Shown: piece after piece, positions 12,027 to 23,397 of the stretch
How positions within the stretch are numbered: position 1 is the first letter of the stretch
How the letters are laid out: each line of letters begins with the position of its first letter
NCBI GenBank assembly: GCA_021464415.1
Contig: CM038468.1
Coordinates: 25,883,325 to 25,947,324 of the forward strand
Length of the DNA stretch: 64,000 nt
Direction: 5' to 3'
DNA from: Lonicera japonica
Lineage: Eukaryota; Streptophyta; Magnoliopsida; Dipsacales; Caprifoliaceae
Program-made: the position numbers and the translations under genes
Notes under the pieces: model-generated
The model's database searches: none
The model's input: only the letters and a program-made list of their open reading frames with translations
Told to the model about the DNA's origin: nothing

Positions 12027-13847
12027 ATGTCATGAAAACTACAATAACCATAATTATCATCTAACTTCAAATATATCAACAAAACCTCACAAATATAATC
12101 ACAACCAACCACATTGTATAGGGGTCCAACCTTAAATCAATTGGGGCTTCAACCCACAACTAGTATCAAGATTTTAACATAGCAGTTACAACGCAATAAT
12201 ATGGTAGGGCTACGACCCTCCATGGTGAGGCTACAACCTTACAATCAGTATCCAGACAAACCATCATACATTTGGCTATCGACGCATATATACTTAATCA
12301 TCTTTCATTTTTCATCATCATATGCATCGTTATCACGCATTACAACTTATAGCCTTATGGTTACATGTTTATTCACGTTTTACAACCAATCGATTCATTA
12401 TTATTATCTCTCATTATATAACGTGTCAAGCGTGTAAAACTAAGGCCGTATGATTCGTATCATAGTTCTCAGGTTATTCTATTAAGCCAAGTATCAGCTC
12501 TTATGATTCTCGCCTTTGTGGGATTTCAGTACAAATCACAAGGAAAATGCTCTACACTCATAACTAATGACAAATTTGTGTGTATTTATCATCCATAACC
12601 CACAATCAATCGCACTCTAAGCACAAAACCCAAAAGTCCCAATTTCTAGTTTAAACATGTAGCTACCATATGTGTATGAAGTGTAGATACAGGTATATGG
12701 TTCACAACATCAATTTAATTATTCTTACATTAAGTTTGTATGGCAATCTACCTATACACACCACTAATTTGGCACTAATCAAACTAAACCCACATGAACA
12801 TGCAAGTAAGCCTAGGGTTTTAAGAAAAGTACCCATTTACAATAGAAATCTCTAGTGCAACACATAAAAGTTTGAAAAACAAGTTTAATATTAGAGTTCC
12901 CACCTCTATTGTTGATATTCCACGTAATTGAAGTGCTTAAAGAAGTGTAGGCGCCACAATCCCAAAGCCCTAGCTTCCCTCTTGAGCTCCAATGGCAGTG
13001 ACATGAAGAGGAAGATGATGAATAGTGATGAGGGTGTAGATTTAGGGTCAATCTTGGTTTATGATGAATAAATCATCAAAACACTCATGAATCTCTCACT
13101 TCTTCTTTTTTAAACACTCTTGAGGTGTTGTGGGGTGTGTGGTCAAATTGGGTGTGTTGGGGTGATAAATGGTGAGAAAATAGGGTTAAAAGGGGTTAAA
13201 ATTCGACACAGGGCTCCAAGATCGATCTTGGGAGCTCTCAGCCAAAGCTTATTTCACAACACTGACCAATGATAGTATTTTGGTCATAAATCCTTGCTCG
13301 AAACTCGAATTGGGGTGATCTTTATATCCAAGAAAGCTAATTCAAAGATCTACAACTTCCTAAGAGGAAGTCTTCCCAAATTATGGATGAAAAATTCTCA
13401 GAAATCCTCCGAAGACAGCACTCTGCTGAAACACTATCGAATGACCAGATTTTACTAACCGGCCCACTTCGAACGATGTTTTAACTAACGGGAAGTGAGA
13501 ATTGGCTTTTGGTCAAAACACGAAAGTTGTAAAATGGTATGAAACCTAAACATAGGTGCAAATGACGACTAAATCGGATAAGAGGCGAAAAAGTTACGTA
13601 GCTCCAAAGTTGTCTAAAAACCATTAATCGCGTAAGACCGAAACTCACCATTTACAACCCAAAATCAATTCGGACCACCCGAATCACTAAATGATCACTC
13701 ACACAAGTGTAAGTAGACTAATACGACTGGTACAAGGTGCCAAAGCACTACAAAATTCCAGAAACTAATATTTCACCATCCATGGTGAAACAAGCGACCG
13801 AATGAAAGCAACCACGGAGGAATAAATGAACGGGGTATTACAGAGTG

Positions 13848-13929
13848 TATCATGGGTTAGACATGAGGTTGATGGCTTGATAGTTGATATAAATGTCCTT
13901 GATGTTGAAGACCAAAGTTATGATGATTA
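13848..13929 (+). pseudogene. C-terminal tail of the split TNP2 transposase
   Basis: Directly after the GAGTG duplication the frame reads SWVRHEVDGLIVDINVLDVE and ends soon after at DQSYDD and a TAA (13927-13929). The run before the insertion ends FKVQKLDQTESV. The two parts form the acidic tail typical of the end of TNP2 after DUF4216, so they are one gene divided by the 3.66-kb element. Confidence 0.7.
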
Positions 13930-14559
13930 AGGCGATGAATGGAAACTCATCTTTCTATGATATGTCATTTATATTCTTTGAACAGAAAAAAAATATATTA
14001 AATTTACTAGTTCAAATGTTCGTTAATCGTTTCTTTACCTACTCGTTGAGTATATTTGTTTATATATTTCTTTTTAAATATGGGACCAAGATAACTAACT
14101 ATTACTTTACCTAGATTTGGTTGAAGTAGTTTTGTTATAGTAGTTTTTCAATTCTTTTTTGTAATTTACTATTACGTTGTTCTGTATTTGTGTTTTGAAT
14201 GATTATATATAACTTAGTAATTTATCGTATTTGAAACATGAATTTGAGTTAGTGACTGTGTGAAATGATATAAGTAAAATTTTGTTTTTGTCAAAACAAA
14301 CTAATTTGTTTGCGTTTTGGTTTTTTATCTTCCATTGTTGGTTACAAGGGATTATCATCTAGGTGAAGTTTTAAGTTAGCTTTTGAAAACATAATTTTAT
14401 TGGTAATTTTTTTACCCTACTCTATAATTTACTTTGTTATTCTTTACTTTGTTAGTAATTCATGAAGTTGGAAGAAGTTTTGCATGTATATATCTCGTGA
14501 CTTTTTCATTTTGCTGTATTAGTTATTACTCGTATATCTCAAATTTGTTATGTTTTAAT
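13930..14559. other. no gene seen; spacer between TNP2 and TNPA-like genes
   Basis: AT-rich sequence within the second CACTA element, with many short T runs and no protein-like frame. Confidence 0.5.
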
Positions 14560-16290
14560 AGATCCATCATGCGAACAAAATGTCGTTATATGCACTTGGG
14601 TGATAAGTTTCATGCAGAGACATCCTAACTAGTCTCACATGCCCAAAGTTCACAGCCACCAACGTCGCGAGGGATGTCCGAAAGCTCTTTTGAGGATGTG
14701 GACGACTATGCAGGAACACATTTTGTAAAATTTATTTTTTATTTATTAGTTTACCTTCATATATGCTAATTATAATCTTTGATGAGGTAATGCAGATAGC
14801 AGTTCCACTTTTGAAAAACGAGGGAGAGGGAGTGCTAAACCATGGAAGAGATGGAACCAGGGTAAGAAAAAAATAATTAGGTGGAATAGAAGATGCCAAC
14901 CAATTAAACCCGATTCTTATAAGCTTGCTAGCCAGTTAGGGTGCTTTTCACGACAAGGATCATTGTTTCCCTTGACTACAAAATGTTAGATTGAAGAGAC
15001 TAAACCAAACTTAAAATTTATTTGGCATAGTGTGAAAGTAATTTTTGTATGAAATTTGGTGTCATTAGTTTTGTTACAATTCTTATCCTTTAGTAACTTT
15101 CTTTAATAATTTTTTTCTTAGGCTAACACAAATGCGCCAGATGGTTATAAGTCAATTTGTTTTGAAAAGATTGAAAATTGTTGGGGGTCCTTTAAGAGAC
15201 GTATAAAGAGGGATTATTACAAAAAGTATATCAAGGATGAGGAGCGCTTGGCACATGTTCCCCCACAATTAGATTATGGTTAATGGTCACAATTAGTCTC
15301 CTATTAGGGAGAATAGAATACACAGGGTGCAATTGTTGATTGAATGATATTGGTATATATAATATCCTTTTTATTCAATAAGTTCATAGCACTATATCAT
15401 TTGTTCTATAAAGAATGGCAGCCCAAAATACTGAAAATCGACAATAATGATGTGCTTACCCGAGGACTAGGAGAACTTCATTTGTTGATGTTATTAAATC
15501 AATTAGTATTATATTATTCTTATGCGGACACATTATCTTATATGTGGTACGTTATTGATTATAATAGTTATAACATATTTCCTATTTAAACACTTATATA
15601 ATATAAGAAAATGTTCCAATGGACAAAAGTGGCGTATGGAAGAGGACAAGAAAAACCACTTAAAGGGTATAATGTTGAGGATGGTGTTGCTGGTTGAGAG
15701 GTACATTATATGTAGTGTACCTAAGAATTCTTATCTATTTATTCTACTATGAGAGTCATTGAGTAAACTTGTTGGTTTATGGAAGTCTTTAATCATATTT
15801 CTAATTTTTAAAGTTGATGGATATTAGGATTTTGTACATGTGTAATGCATTTTTAGTAAGTGCATAGTGGTTGGGCAGTAGCACATTACCATGTACCTCT
15901 TTATACCTATTTGTAGGAAATTATTGATAGAAGATTGGGTGAACTTCCAAGAGAAGAGCAAACCAATCATGAAGTAAGAGATAAAATCTTCGAGGATGTA
16001 GTTGGGCATGATGGGCATGGTAGAGTACATTGTATGGGGGTAGGTGTGTGACCTAATCCTATACGGATGAGGTCCTCGTCTCACTTTTACGAGAATCAAA
16101 TAGCACAACTTAGAGAATAGGCCGATGAAAGAGAGGTGCGTTATCGCCAAGAGGCGGAAGAGATAGAGAGATGTGTCATCAATAATAGCTTGAGCAAGCC
16201 AAGGTTGAGATGAGGATGGAACTTATTCAAATGTTGCAAAGTGTAGGCATCTCCGTTCCAAAACATACTCTAAGTAACTCAAGTTAGCTA
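14560..16290 (+). pseudogene. TNPA-like second gene of the CACTA element, decayed
   Basis: Exon-like blocks lie in order on the plus strand. About 14565-14740 is a hydrophilic N-terminal piece (SSQPPTSRGMSESSFEDVDD). About 14815-15000 includes KPWKRWNQGKKK and QLGCFSRQG. About 15120-15290 holds the family's best-known block, FKRRIKRDYYKKYIKDEERL followed by AHVPPQLDYG and, after a stop, WSQLVSY. About 15915-16150 holds DRRLGELPREEQTNHEVRDK, then VVGHDGHGRVHCMGVGV and, after a stop, a charged stretch (ENQIAQLRE, EREVRYRQEAEEIER) likely to form a coiled coil. Each block carries stops, and the gaps of 120-500 bp may be introns. Position after TNP2 is normal for CACTA elements. Confidence 0.75.
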
Positions 16291-16299
16291 TAATTGGTT

Positions 16300-17128
16300 A
16301 ATCATGTACTGATATTACTAGTCTTAGATTCAAGAAAGCATTAGATTCAAACTGTCAATGTTTTTACTTGTTTGTCCATTAAAGTGAGCTTCATTTTACT
16401 TGGTAGGGGCCTGTTGCGCATGGTTGCAAGAAAGTTCATTTGGAAAGAAGTACTTGCTAGATTACTCATTTTCTGTCACAACATTGTTTTAGCATTTATC
16501 ATTTTTGTGAATACCATTCTTTGCACGGCTGTGTTTGAGATGTTGCAAACAGACAAGCAGTAGGTCATAGTGATTGGGGTTTTCTCACTATTTCAATATA
16601 TGGATGTTGTCATTGGATATTTTTCAAACAGATTATTTGCAACATTAATGACTTATGTATGGATGTTGCATAGAATTTGTATAAATTTTCATTTTGATAT
16701 TTTCATACAGGTTATGTGCAGCGTTAATTTGATTTTATAGATTTTTTTTATATTTTTAAATAGGTTACCTGCATTAATTTGTGATAATAAAAAAATACTA
16801 GCCGTTAATTTTGTAATAGGTTTCACAAGAATTGACTATAAAAATGAAATGGATAACCTTTTAAGGACGGTCACCGTCCCTAAAGACCTATCTTTTTGAA
16901 TTGGCCAAGATGTTATTCCAAATGGGAAACTGATTTATGATATTTGTTGCGACGAAATAGATTGTCGTCCCCAAAAGGCATTAGGGACAGTGGTTTCTCT
17001 CCCCAATACATTTGCCACACCAGCCTATTGTGATGCCCCCCCAATTATGTTCCAAATAGTATTAGGGACGAAATATACCCTTTTTTGACAATTTTGCACC
17101 CTCCCTAAAACCCTATGTTCTTGTAGTG
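16300..17128 (+). mobile_element. 3' subterminal region and terminus of the second CACTA element
   Basis: The element ends at 17128 with GTTCTTGTAGTG, whose complement is CACTACAAGAAC, the plant CACTA terminal signature. It is followed by GTA as a possible 3-bp target duplication. Upstream, short repeats of TTAGGGAC/GTCCCTAA type recur (about 16863, 16981, 17062, 17100). One is a near-perfect palindrome, GGACGGTCACCGTCC, at 16865-16879. Subterminal repeats like these bind TNPA-type proteins in studied CACTA elements. The matching 5' CACTA end was not found. Confidence 0.75.
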
Positions 17129-17131
17129 GTA

Positions 17132-18296
17132 GAGGGTTTGAAAGCTCTATTCAAGCAATTTATTGATGAGTTTAGGGATGGTAAGTTTGTTAGTATTGGT
17201 ACTCTTAATGTTAGAGAAAGTATACATACAACCATATAACCGAAGCTTATACAAATGAAACTTCTTTGACTGCCCCTTCTATTAGCTTAGCAAGTTTGTC
17301 TCAAGTTGGCGATGAAGGGATAAATTGTAAAATATTATCTTATATGCTGGAGATTGTTGCTTATGGTAGAAAATCTAAAATTGGGGCTGTCACCAAGGTT
17401 TATAAGTGTATCTTGGAATTGAGGGAGGTAAAGGTGGTAGTTGACAATACTTATACCTAACAATTCCTTGTTTGGGGGGGGGGGGGGTGGACAACAATGA
17501 TGTGCGACTATGTTAAAAGATATTAGTTGTGGTAGGATTATGTATTGACACAATGATCTTCTTCCTCCCAACGATTATTAGCCGCATTATTAAGTACCCT
17601 TTAACACTCGTGTTTAGCTCGTGTTATCATTATATATTTTTTTCTAAATTAGTATGATTATTCATTTTGATATTTAAACGGTACAGTCAAATTATTTGTA
17701 TGTCCATAGTGAAGAAGCTTAGACTAGTTAAACTTCGAGGGTTTTGCACATTGTAGTACTAGATTTAACTTGTACTTACATTAACATAATTATTTTGTGC
17801 ATTGTAGTATTACTTATTACGACTTGGTGATTGTTATGTGGATTATATTGTCTTTTTTAATTGAAACACATATGATAGCGTTAATTTGGATTTGATTGAA
17901 CTAGACTGTGGGTTTTTATTTGAGATTTGATGGTGTGTAAGAAGTTAAAAAAGCAAAAAAAAAATTGTGGCTAACCCCTCCCCCCCCCCCAAAAAAAAAG
18001 GCTACTAGAAAATTTTATATAGATAAATGAGAAAATTACGCGTGGTCTAATCAAAAAATTATACATAGTCAAATGAAAAAATGACACGTGGCAAATGAAT
18101 ATAAAATTGGGGCAAAAAACAACCGGATCTAGCACGGCGTGGCCCTTCCAAAACCGTTCTAGTTTTGGTAAAAAAAAATGGGTATGGTTTGGCAAAAATA
18201 AAGTATAGAATGGGAACAGAAATAACGGTTCGAAAAAACCATGCATGTTTTATGCAGGACCCTTAACTGTTCTAGATGCGGCCAGGCACGGAGAGC
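17132..18296. other. no clear gene; unrecognised open stretch at 17266-17460
   Basis: Immediately outside the CACTA terminus the plus strand reads VEGLKALFKQFIDEFRDGKF, followed after a stop by a 64-codon open frame (17266-17460). The composition looks like protein, so this may be a host or transposon exon disrupted by the CACTA insertion. I do not recognise it. The rest holds a run of 13 G at about 17475 and a C10A9 run near 17979. Confidence 0.3.
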
Positions 18297-18299
18297 AAG

Positions 18300-18630
18300 G
18301 CCTTGTTTGGGAGGTGTTTATTTTTTTAATTTTTTTAAAATTTAACTTAAAATCAACTTTACTTTTACACTTCCCAAAATTTATTTCACTTTACTTTATC
18401 TCTCTAAAAAAAACTTTTAAAACACCATAACTTTAAATCCAAAAATCAAAATTAGATAAAAAATATATATTTGAAACATACCCGTCGAGATTTATAAAAT
18501 AAGATCCATTTTTTTGAAATTTTTTAGTTGGTTGAAAAAAACTCAAAAAAAAACCAATTTCACATCAGTATGCTTCCAAATTCTACCAAACACCAGATTT
18601 TAAAAACTCAACTCCAAATATCACCCAAGC
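18300..18630. mobile_element. Tourist-like MITE, degenerate
   Basis: Starts near GGCCTTGTTTGGGAGG and shares most of its body with the element at 24598-24968: the TTTACTTTTACACTT and CATAACTTTAAATCCAAAAA-type strings and TTCTACCAAACACCA are in the same order. The end is eroded and no target duplication is clear. Confidence 0.6.
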
Positions 18631-19145
18631 GTTCCTGTTTGCCATTTTTGGTGTAGTGAGAGTGGGGACTCCATAGCGTGGGTCGTCATGGACGATCGTT
18701 GCAAAGTTCGGTGGAATATTATAAACCAAAGTCTCACATTAAAAAAAAAAAGGATTTAGGAGTAGTTTATAATACATGGGGCATCCTTCATTTTCAAATG
18801 ATTTTTTAAGGACAAATTCTATCCATAAGTCGTAACACAATTATAAATTAAGTAAAATGAGCGTTTCATCAAATCTTACTATAAAATCATGCGAAAATAC
18901 CATAACTTAAGTGAACAATAATAAAACAATTTAATTATTCCATCAGATGCTCTGAATTTTGATGAACTAGGTTACTATAATGGTAAATGCTCAAATGTCT
19001 TGGACTTCCTCTAAAATCAAATTAAAAAGAATTGGATGCTCAAAACTTCATAATTTTTTTTGCCTGTCACATATTATCTAGATATGAGGACCGAAACTCA
19101 TTTTTATTATTTTTTTTAATTTAAATAAGTGCGTTACCGTTAGAC
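18631..19145. other. no gene seen
   Basis: AT-rich sequence between two MITEs with no protein-like frame and no repeat recognised. Confidence 0.5.
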
Positions 19146-19148
19146 TAA

Positions 19149-19562
19149 GGTGTTGTTTGATAATATCACATAAATCTGAAAACTTAAAATTGTTTATTAA
19201 CAAAAAAATTAAGTTGCCAACTTAATTTTCTCTACTTAAAATTGAGAATTTTCATCTAAAATTTTAAGTGGTAAATTCTCCATTTAAAACTGTAAACTTA
19301 ATTTTAAATAGTGTAAAATGCCTATTTACCCTCTTACATTTTATAATCATGTGATCAAAATAAATTAATAAGAGCAAAATTGCCATACTAAAAAAAATTC
19401 ATTTTTCAGATATGTTATATTCAAACAAATAACATTTTTTCAGATATAATTTTCAGAACTAAACAGACAATTTTTTAAATTTTAGTTTTTAGTTTAGTTT
19501 TTATATTTTAGTTTTCAGCTTCAATTTCCAGTTTTGAGGTTTTTTTTTTATCGAACACCACC
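19149..19562. mobile_element. Tourist-like MITE with TAA target duplication
   Basis: Terminal inverted repeats GGTGTTGTTTGATAA and TTATCGAACACCACC, flanked by TAA at 19146-19148 and 19563-19565. The 3-bp TAA duplication and G-rich ends with TGTTTG fit PIF/Harbinger-derived MITEs. Length is 414 bp. Confidence 0.8.
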
Positions 19563-19743
19563 TAAACAATCACAAGAAAAAACAATGAGGTAATTAGGCA
19601 TAAGGGTTCATTCCAATAATTACATAATTATAAAGGATAATTATAAATTAGCAATGTAAATTAAAGACATTGCACACAAAAGACACTAATGCCCCTTCCT
19701 TATTTAACTAATAACACAATAATCTTAATATAACGTCTCATGT

Positions 19744-20455
19744 CTCCAAAAGACACTTAGCACCAATTATCTAGAATATTACAACTAATTATATGGTGCT
19801 AAAATAGTTTTCGGAATGGTGTGAAATAGGTTTTAGCACATTCAGTTTAGTTATATGTATTCACCTGTGATGTTAAAATCTTTTTAACACATTCAGTTTA
19901 GTTATTTGTATTCACCTCTGGTGCCAAAACCGTTTTAGCAACAATTACCCAACACTATAACAGTGATAAAACTGTTTTAACACCAATTATTCAAAACTGG
20001 AATGGTGCTAAATAGGTTTTAGCACCTTCAGTTTAGCAATTTGTGTTCACTTGTGGTGCTAAAATATTTTTACCACCTTCAGTTTAGCTATCTGTATTCA
20101 CATGTGGTGCTAAACAGTTTTATTACAAATTGTCTAATACTAAAATAGTCCTAAAATATTTTTAGCACCAATTATCCAATATTATAATTGTGCTAAATAA
20201 ATTTTAGTACCAATTGTCCAACACTAGAATGCTGTTAAAAAGGTTTTAACATCACATATATCCAATATTAGAATGGTGCTGAAAAGATTTTAGTACCACA
20301 GATAAACACAAATAATTAAACTGGATGTATTAAAGAATTTTTAGTACTACATGTGGATACATATAATTAAACTGATAGTGTTAAAGACTTTTTTAGTACC
20401 ACAGATAAACACACATGACTAAATTAAAAGTGTTAAAACAATTTTAACATGATGT
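19744..20455. repeat. array of short hairpin repeats (GGTGCTAAAA / TTTTAGCACC) with an orientation switch
   Basis: The motif GGTGCTAAA and its complement TTTAGCACC alternate at least a dozen times, often only 4-9 bp apart so that each pair can fold. In the left half they are joined by CTTCAGTTTAGCTATTTGTA-like linkers followed by TTCAC. In the right half the linker appears as its reverse complement (AGATAAACACAAATAATTAA, then ACTG). The whole is therefore a large imperfect inverted repeat built from small ones. It resembles subterminal arrays of DNA transposons, but no terminal repeat or target duplication was found. Confidence 0.7.
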
Positions 20456-20718
20456 AAAAAACAAAAATAGAGAGAAATTAAAAAATGAAATATAAAGAAA
20501 AAATAATAAGAAAAAGTGCAGGAAAGAAAAAAAGAAAAAAAAAAGGTGGTATTATTTACCCCTCAAATCTGTGGCAAACACTCCCTCAAAAAGAATATTA
20601 TCCAGGTTTTTGTAAGTTTTTTGCTTTGGCGGGACGAGACAAAGTTGACGGTTCCCATAAACCTTTGGGAGCTACGGAAAGAGATTAGGGTATTTTGCGA
20701 CAAATTCATTAAATACAG

Positions 20719-20796
20719 ATGTTGACCGGACGAGAGAGCTTGATCAGATTCGTCGGCAAGCGCAACTCCCACTCTCTGCTCTCCCCCACCAGCCAG
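20719..20796 (+). other. candidate first exon of an unrecognised gene
   Basis: An ATG at 20719 opens 26 codons, MLTGRESLIRFVGKRNSHSL and six more residues ending SQ, that stop exactly at CAG followed by GTTTTC, an acceptable splice donor in phase 0. The product start is basic, rich in Ser/Arg and free of acidic residues except one Glu, like an organelle presequence. GC content rises locally. No acceptor-linked second exon can be assigned with confidence. It may be the start of the broken gene suggested by stretches at 22690, 25468 and 26933. Confidence 0.3.
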
Positions 20797-20976
20797 GTTT
20801 TCGCTTTCTCTTCGAATATAAGTAATTTAAAATCAAAATAATAAGCAGCCTTATCGCCCTCATTAAGAGCCGGGTTCAAATCTTGTTGTTTACGCTGTAA
20901 TATAATTTTTTATTTTTTTTAAATGAAAGCCTTCAAGGTATTATTGCTTAAATGACTTTCGGCTTGAAAACTTGAA

Positions 20977-21262
20977 GGCTCCGTTTGATTGCAAGCTAGA
21001 AAAGGAAAATAAATTGAGTTAGTTTATGGTGAAAAGATGGAAAATAAGTTGAGTGATAGATGTTATATCCTCTTGATTTTTAAGTTTTTCCATGAAGAAA
21101 TTTTCTTTACTTGGTGATGAGTAAAAATTTTCCACCAAAAGTATTGAAGAATGGAGGATATATACTCATAAAATGTGTAACATCTCTCATCTTATTTTCT
21201 ATCTTTTCATACAAACTAACTAAATTTATTTTTCTTTTCCATCTTTACAATCAAACGGAGCC
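20977..21262. mobile_element. fold-back MITE with arms of about 100 bp
   Basis: Ends are GGCTCCGTTTGATTG and CAATCAAACGGAGCC, perfect over 15 bp. The inner arms (AAAATAAATTGAGTTAGTTT against AACTAACTAAATTTATTTTT) pair with few mismatches. Flanking trinucleotides are GAA and TAA, so a TAA-type duplication is possible with one change. The next MITE begins 4 bp after it. Confidence 0.78.
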
Positions 21263-21265
21263 TAA

Positions 21266-21787
21266 GAGTGCGTTTGCTTGTAAGTATGGAATTTGCATGA
21301 AAAAAAAATAAGTTCCAAGCAATTGAATTGTCTAGAATTGAGTTGCATGGAAAATTCAATTAAATGTGTTTGATTGCCTTAATTTTCTACCCAGAAAATA
21401 TTGATTGTATTGTGGCATTTTTAATGTAGAAAAAATTATTGATATTTTTTTTTACTTAATTCTATAGTCACGATGGATCTTGTTTAAATTGATCTTGATT
21501 AGTAGATTTTAAATACTAAATTTTGAATTTTGTATTTTAAGTTATAGCATTTTTAATATAGAAAATGGGTGAAATTTTGTCTCGGAAAATGTGCAATTGC
21601 CTGGAAAATAAATACAAGCCCCCCCTCAAAGAAAATATTTTCCTTGTTTTGGTGGAAAATGTGAGCATGTGAGCAAAAGTTGGAAAATATTATTCCTAGA
21701 AAAAAAAGTCAATCAAACACCTTAAGTTGTCAAATCAAGTGGAAAATGAATATTTTCCATGGGAAAAAAAAACAATCAAACACACCC
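21266..21787. mobile_element. Tourist-like MITE with TAA target duplication
   Basis: Ends are GAGTGCGTTTGCTTG and CAATCAAACACACCC, with TAA at 21263-21265 and 21788-21790. It abuts the previous MITE. Inner sequence is rich in GGAAAAT and ATTTTCC strings in opposite orientations. Length is 522 bp. Confidence 0.75.
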
Positions 21788-22270
21788 TAAGTGCTCTTTG
21801 TTGAATGATATTGGTAGGCTACCCCAATTGCGAACAGTTATAGCTTTGCCAGAGCAAAGTACTGTTTTCAAGAGTTGTTCGTACGTTTCTAAAGTTGTAC
21901 ATTGGTTTGATAATAACAATCATTGCTTCAGCAATAACACCTCCTGTTGATATTGTTTGTTCTATTTTAGGGCACTTTGAATCCTTGCAAGGACAGGAAT
22001 GCCGGGCTTGATTCAACGAAAGGATTGTTGAATAAAAATTGGTGAAAGAGTGGTTGAGTTGTGGGATTGTGATTGGGTTAATTGTCCCGTTTGTGTGAGC
22101 AAGGTACTTGGGGAAGATTACCTGAACAATTCACATTTGGGCAATATGCAGTTTTCAGTTTGGTGTTGGCATTATGAGACCAATTTTACCACAAACAAAA
22201 TGTCTTCTTCTGTCAACATTAGATAGCATTCCTGTGTGCGAACCAGAACCTTATGGGTGCTTACGGTTAA

Positions 22271-22453
22271 GTGCTCGTTTGGTTTCGAGTTTTTGTTTAT
22301 TCTTGGAATTCAAAATAATAATTTCACATAGAAAGTTTGAACCTTATCAACTTATGATTCAATCATTTTGTCATGAACTCTTACGAGACTTTTAGTGTGA
22401 ATTTGCCAAACTAGGATTCCAGGATTGATCGAAAACTTGAACCAAATGAGCAC
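22271..22453. mobile_element. short MITE
   Basis: Terminal inverted repeats GTGCTCGTTTGGTT and AACCAAATGAGCAC, one mismatch over 14 bp with an extended match further in (TTCGAGTTTTT against GAAAACTTG). Length is 183 bp. Target duplication is not clear. Confidence 0.65.
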
Positions 22454-22689
22454 AAAAATGGTTTCAGGTACATGCCTAGCTAGAGGGACTAAACTCAAAT
22501 TGTGCCAGCTCACCCTTCTTCAGTTAAACTTCAGCACAAGATCAAATGTGGAAATTCCGCGGGCTTGCCATATATAGGGATTAGTTCTCAGACTAAAACC
22601 CAATGAGAATAATCTGAGTATCCCAGGTTCTGAACGTTGTGTCTGAATCCATAACTTATGGCATAACAGATGATGACTTTTAACGGTGA

Positions 22690-22985
22690 TTTGAAATGAC
22701 AGTGAGACACCTAAACGTCGTGTGGATGAATCTTTGGATGACATATCTGGGCGGTATCTAGCGACTTTTATTGTTGGTTGTAAGTTTGGCGATTAAGTGG
22801 AGATATATCCTGGGGCAAGCATCTTTCTTATGAGAAACCTTGATAATCCTAAGGATCCTAATGCTGTCAAGGTTCACTTATTTTTCCAATTTGGTATTGG
22901 CTTTGCTTTCACTTTTCTGATTATATACATTTCAAAAGAAATGACGCAGCTTGCAGTCAGGTTCTCTCTGCAGACTCCGAATGAG
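22690..22985 (+). pseudogene. exon-like open stretch of an unrecognised gene, one internal stop
   Basis: From about 22690 the frame reads DSETPKRRVDESLDDISGRY, continues to KFGD and one TAA at about 22794, then runs on through GASIFLMRNLDNPKDPNAVK to a hydrophobic stretch of about 17 residues (LFFQFGIGFAFTFLIIY), which could span a membrane. It ends at QTPNE before GTAAAT, a good donor. Codon use and composition look real. I cannot name the family. If the TAA is genuine this exon is dead. Confidence 0.35.
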
Positions 22986-23397
22986 GTAAATTGTTTAGTT
23001 TCTTCCCACGGGAGTTAGCTCAACATCTGTCGGCTTTAATGGGCACGTTGAGCCTGAAATTTGAGGTATTATAACTTTTTTTCCACTGGAATTAGTATTG
23101 CTTAAATTGCTAAAAGTTCTATCCAGATTCAACCATCTACCCATTTAACTGAAAATGCTCCAGGTGGCAAGATAGAAAGAATACAGCGAAAGCAAATTTT
23201 TACCATGCATGCTTTTTTCTAGAAGCAAATCTTATTTCATAGGGATTAAACTAGTGGTACTGGTCATAACACAACCGATGGGCTCTCGAAGCGCAACCTA
23301 CGCGGTCGATTAGGATCTTTTGGAGGGTATACTGGTTTTGAGGCTGGAACATAGGGTCTACTGAGCTAGTTCATAACATTTTTCTCTTCAACTCTTG

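Larger units (their letters stand above)
10185..13842. mobile_element. putative solo LTR (3658 bp) inserted in the TNP2 gene
   Basis: The element begins TGTGACGCCCCG and ends CGGGGTATTACA, and is flanked on both sides by GAGTG (10180-10184 and 13843-13847), the 5-bp duplication expected of an LTR element. The TNP2 C-terminal frame continues across the joined flanks. No gag, pol, primer-binding site or internal second copy of the start was found, which fits a solo LTR. Length, the degenerate CCTCCGGCC-type minisatellite inside, and the termini resemble long LTRs of Ty3/gypsy Tekay/Del elements as I remember them; that lineage call is tentative. Orientation is not determined. A non-autonomous element without LTR structure is the alternative. 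Confidence 0.72.

Noticed and set aside
15824..16150. 108-codon minus-strand frame
   Set aside because: Antisense to the TNPA-like coiled-coil block, which has family motifs on the plus strand.
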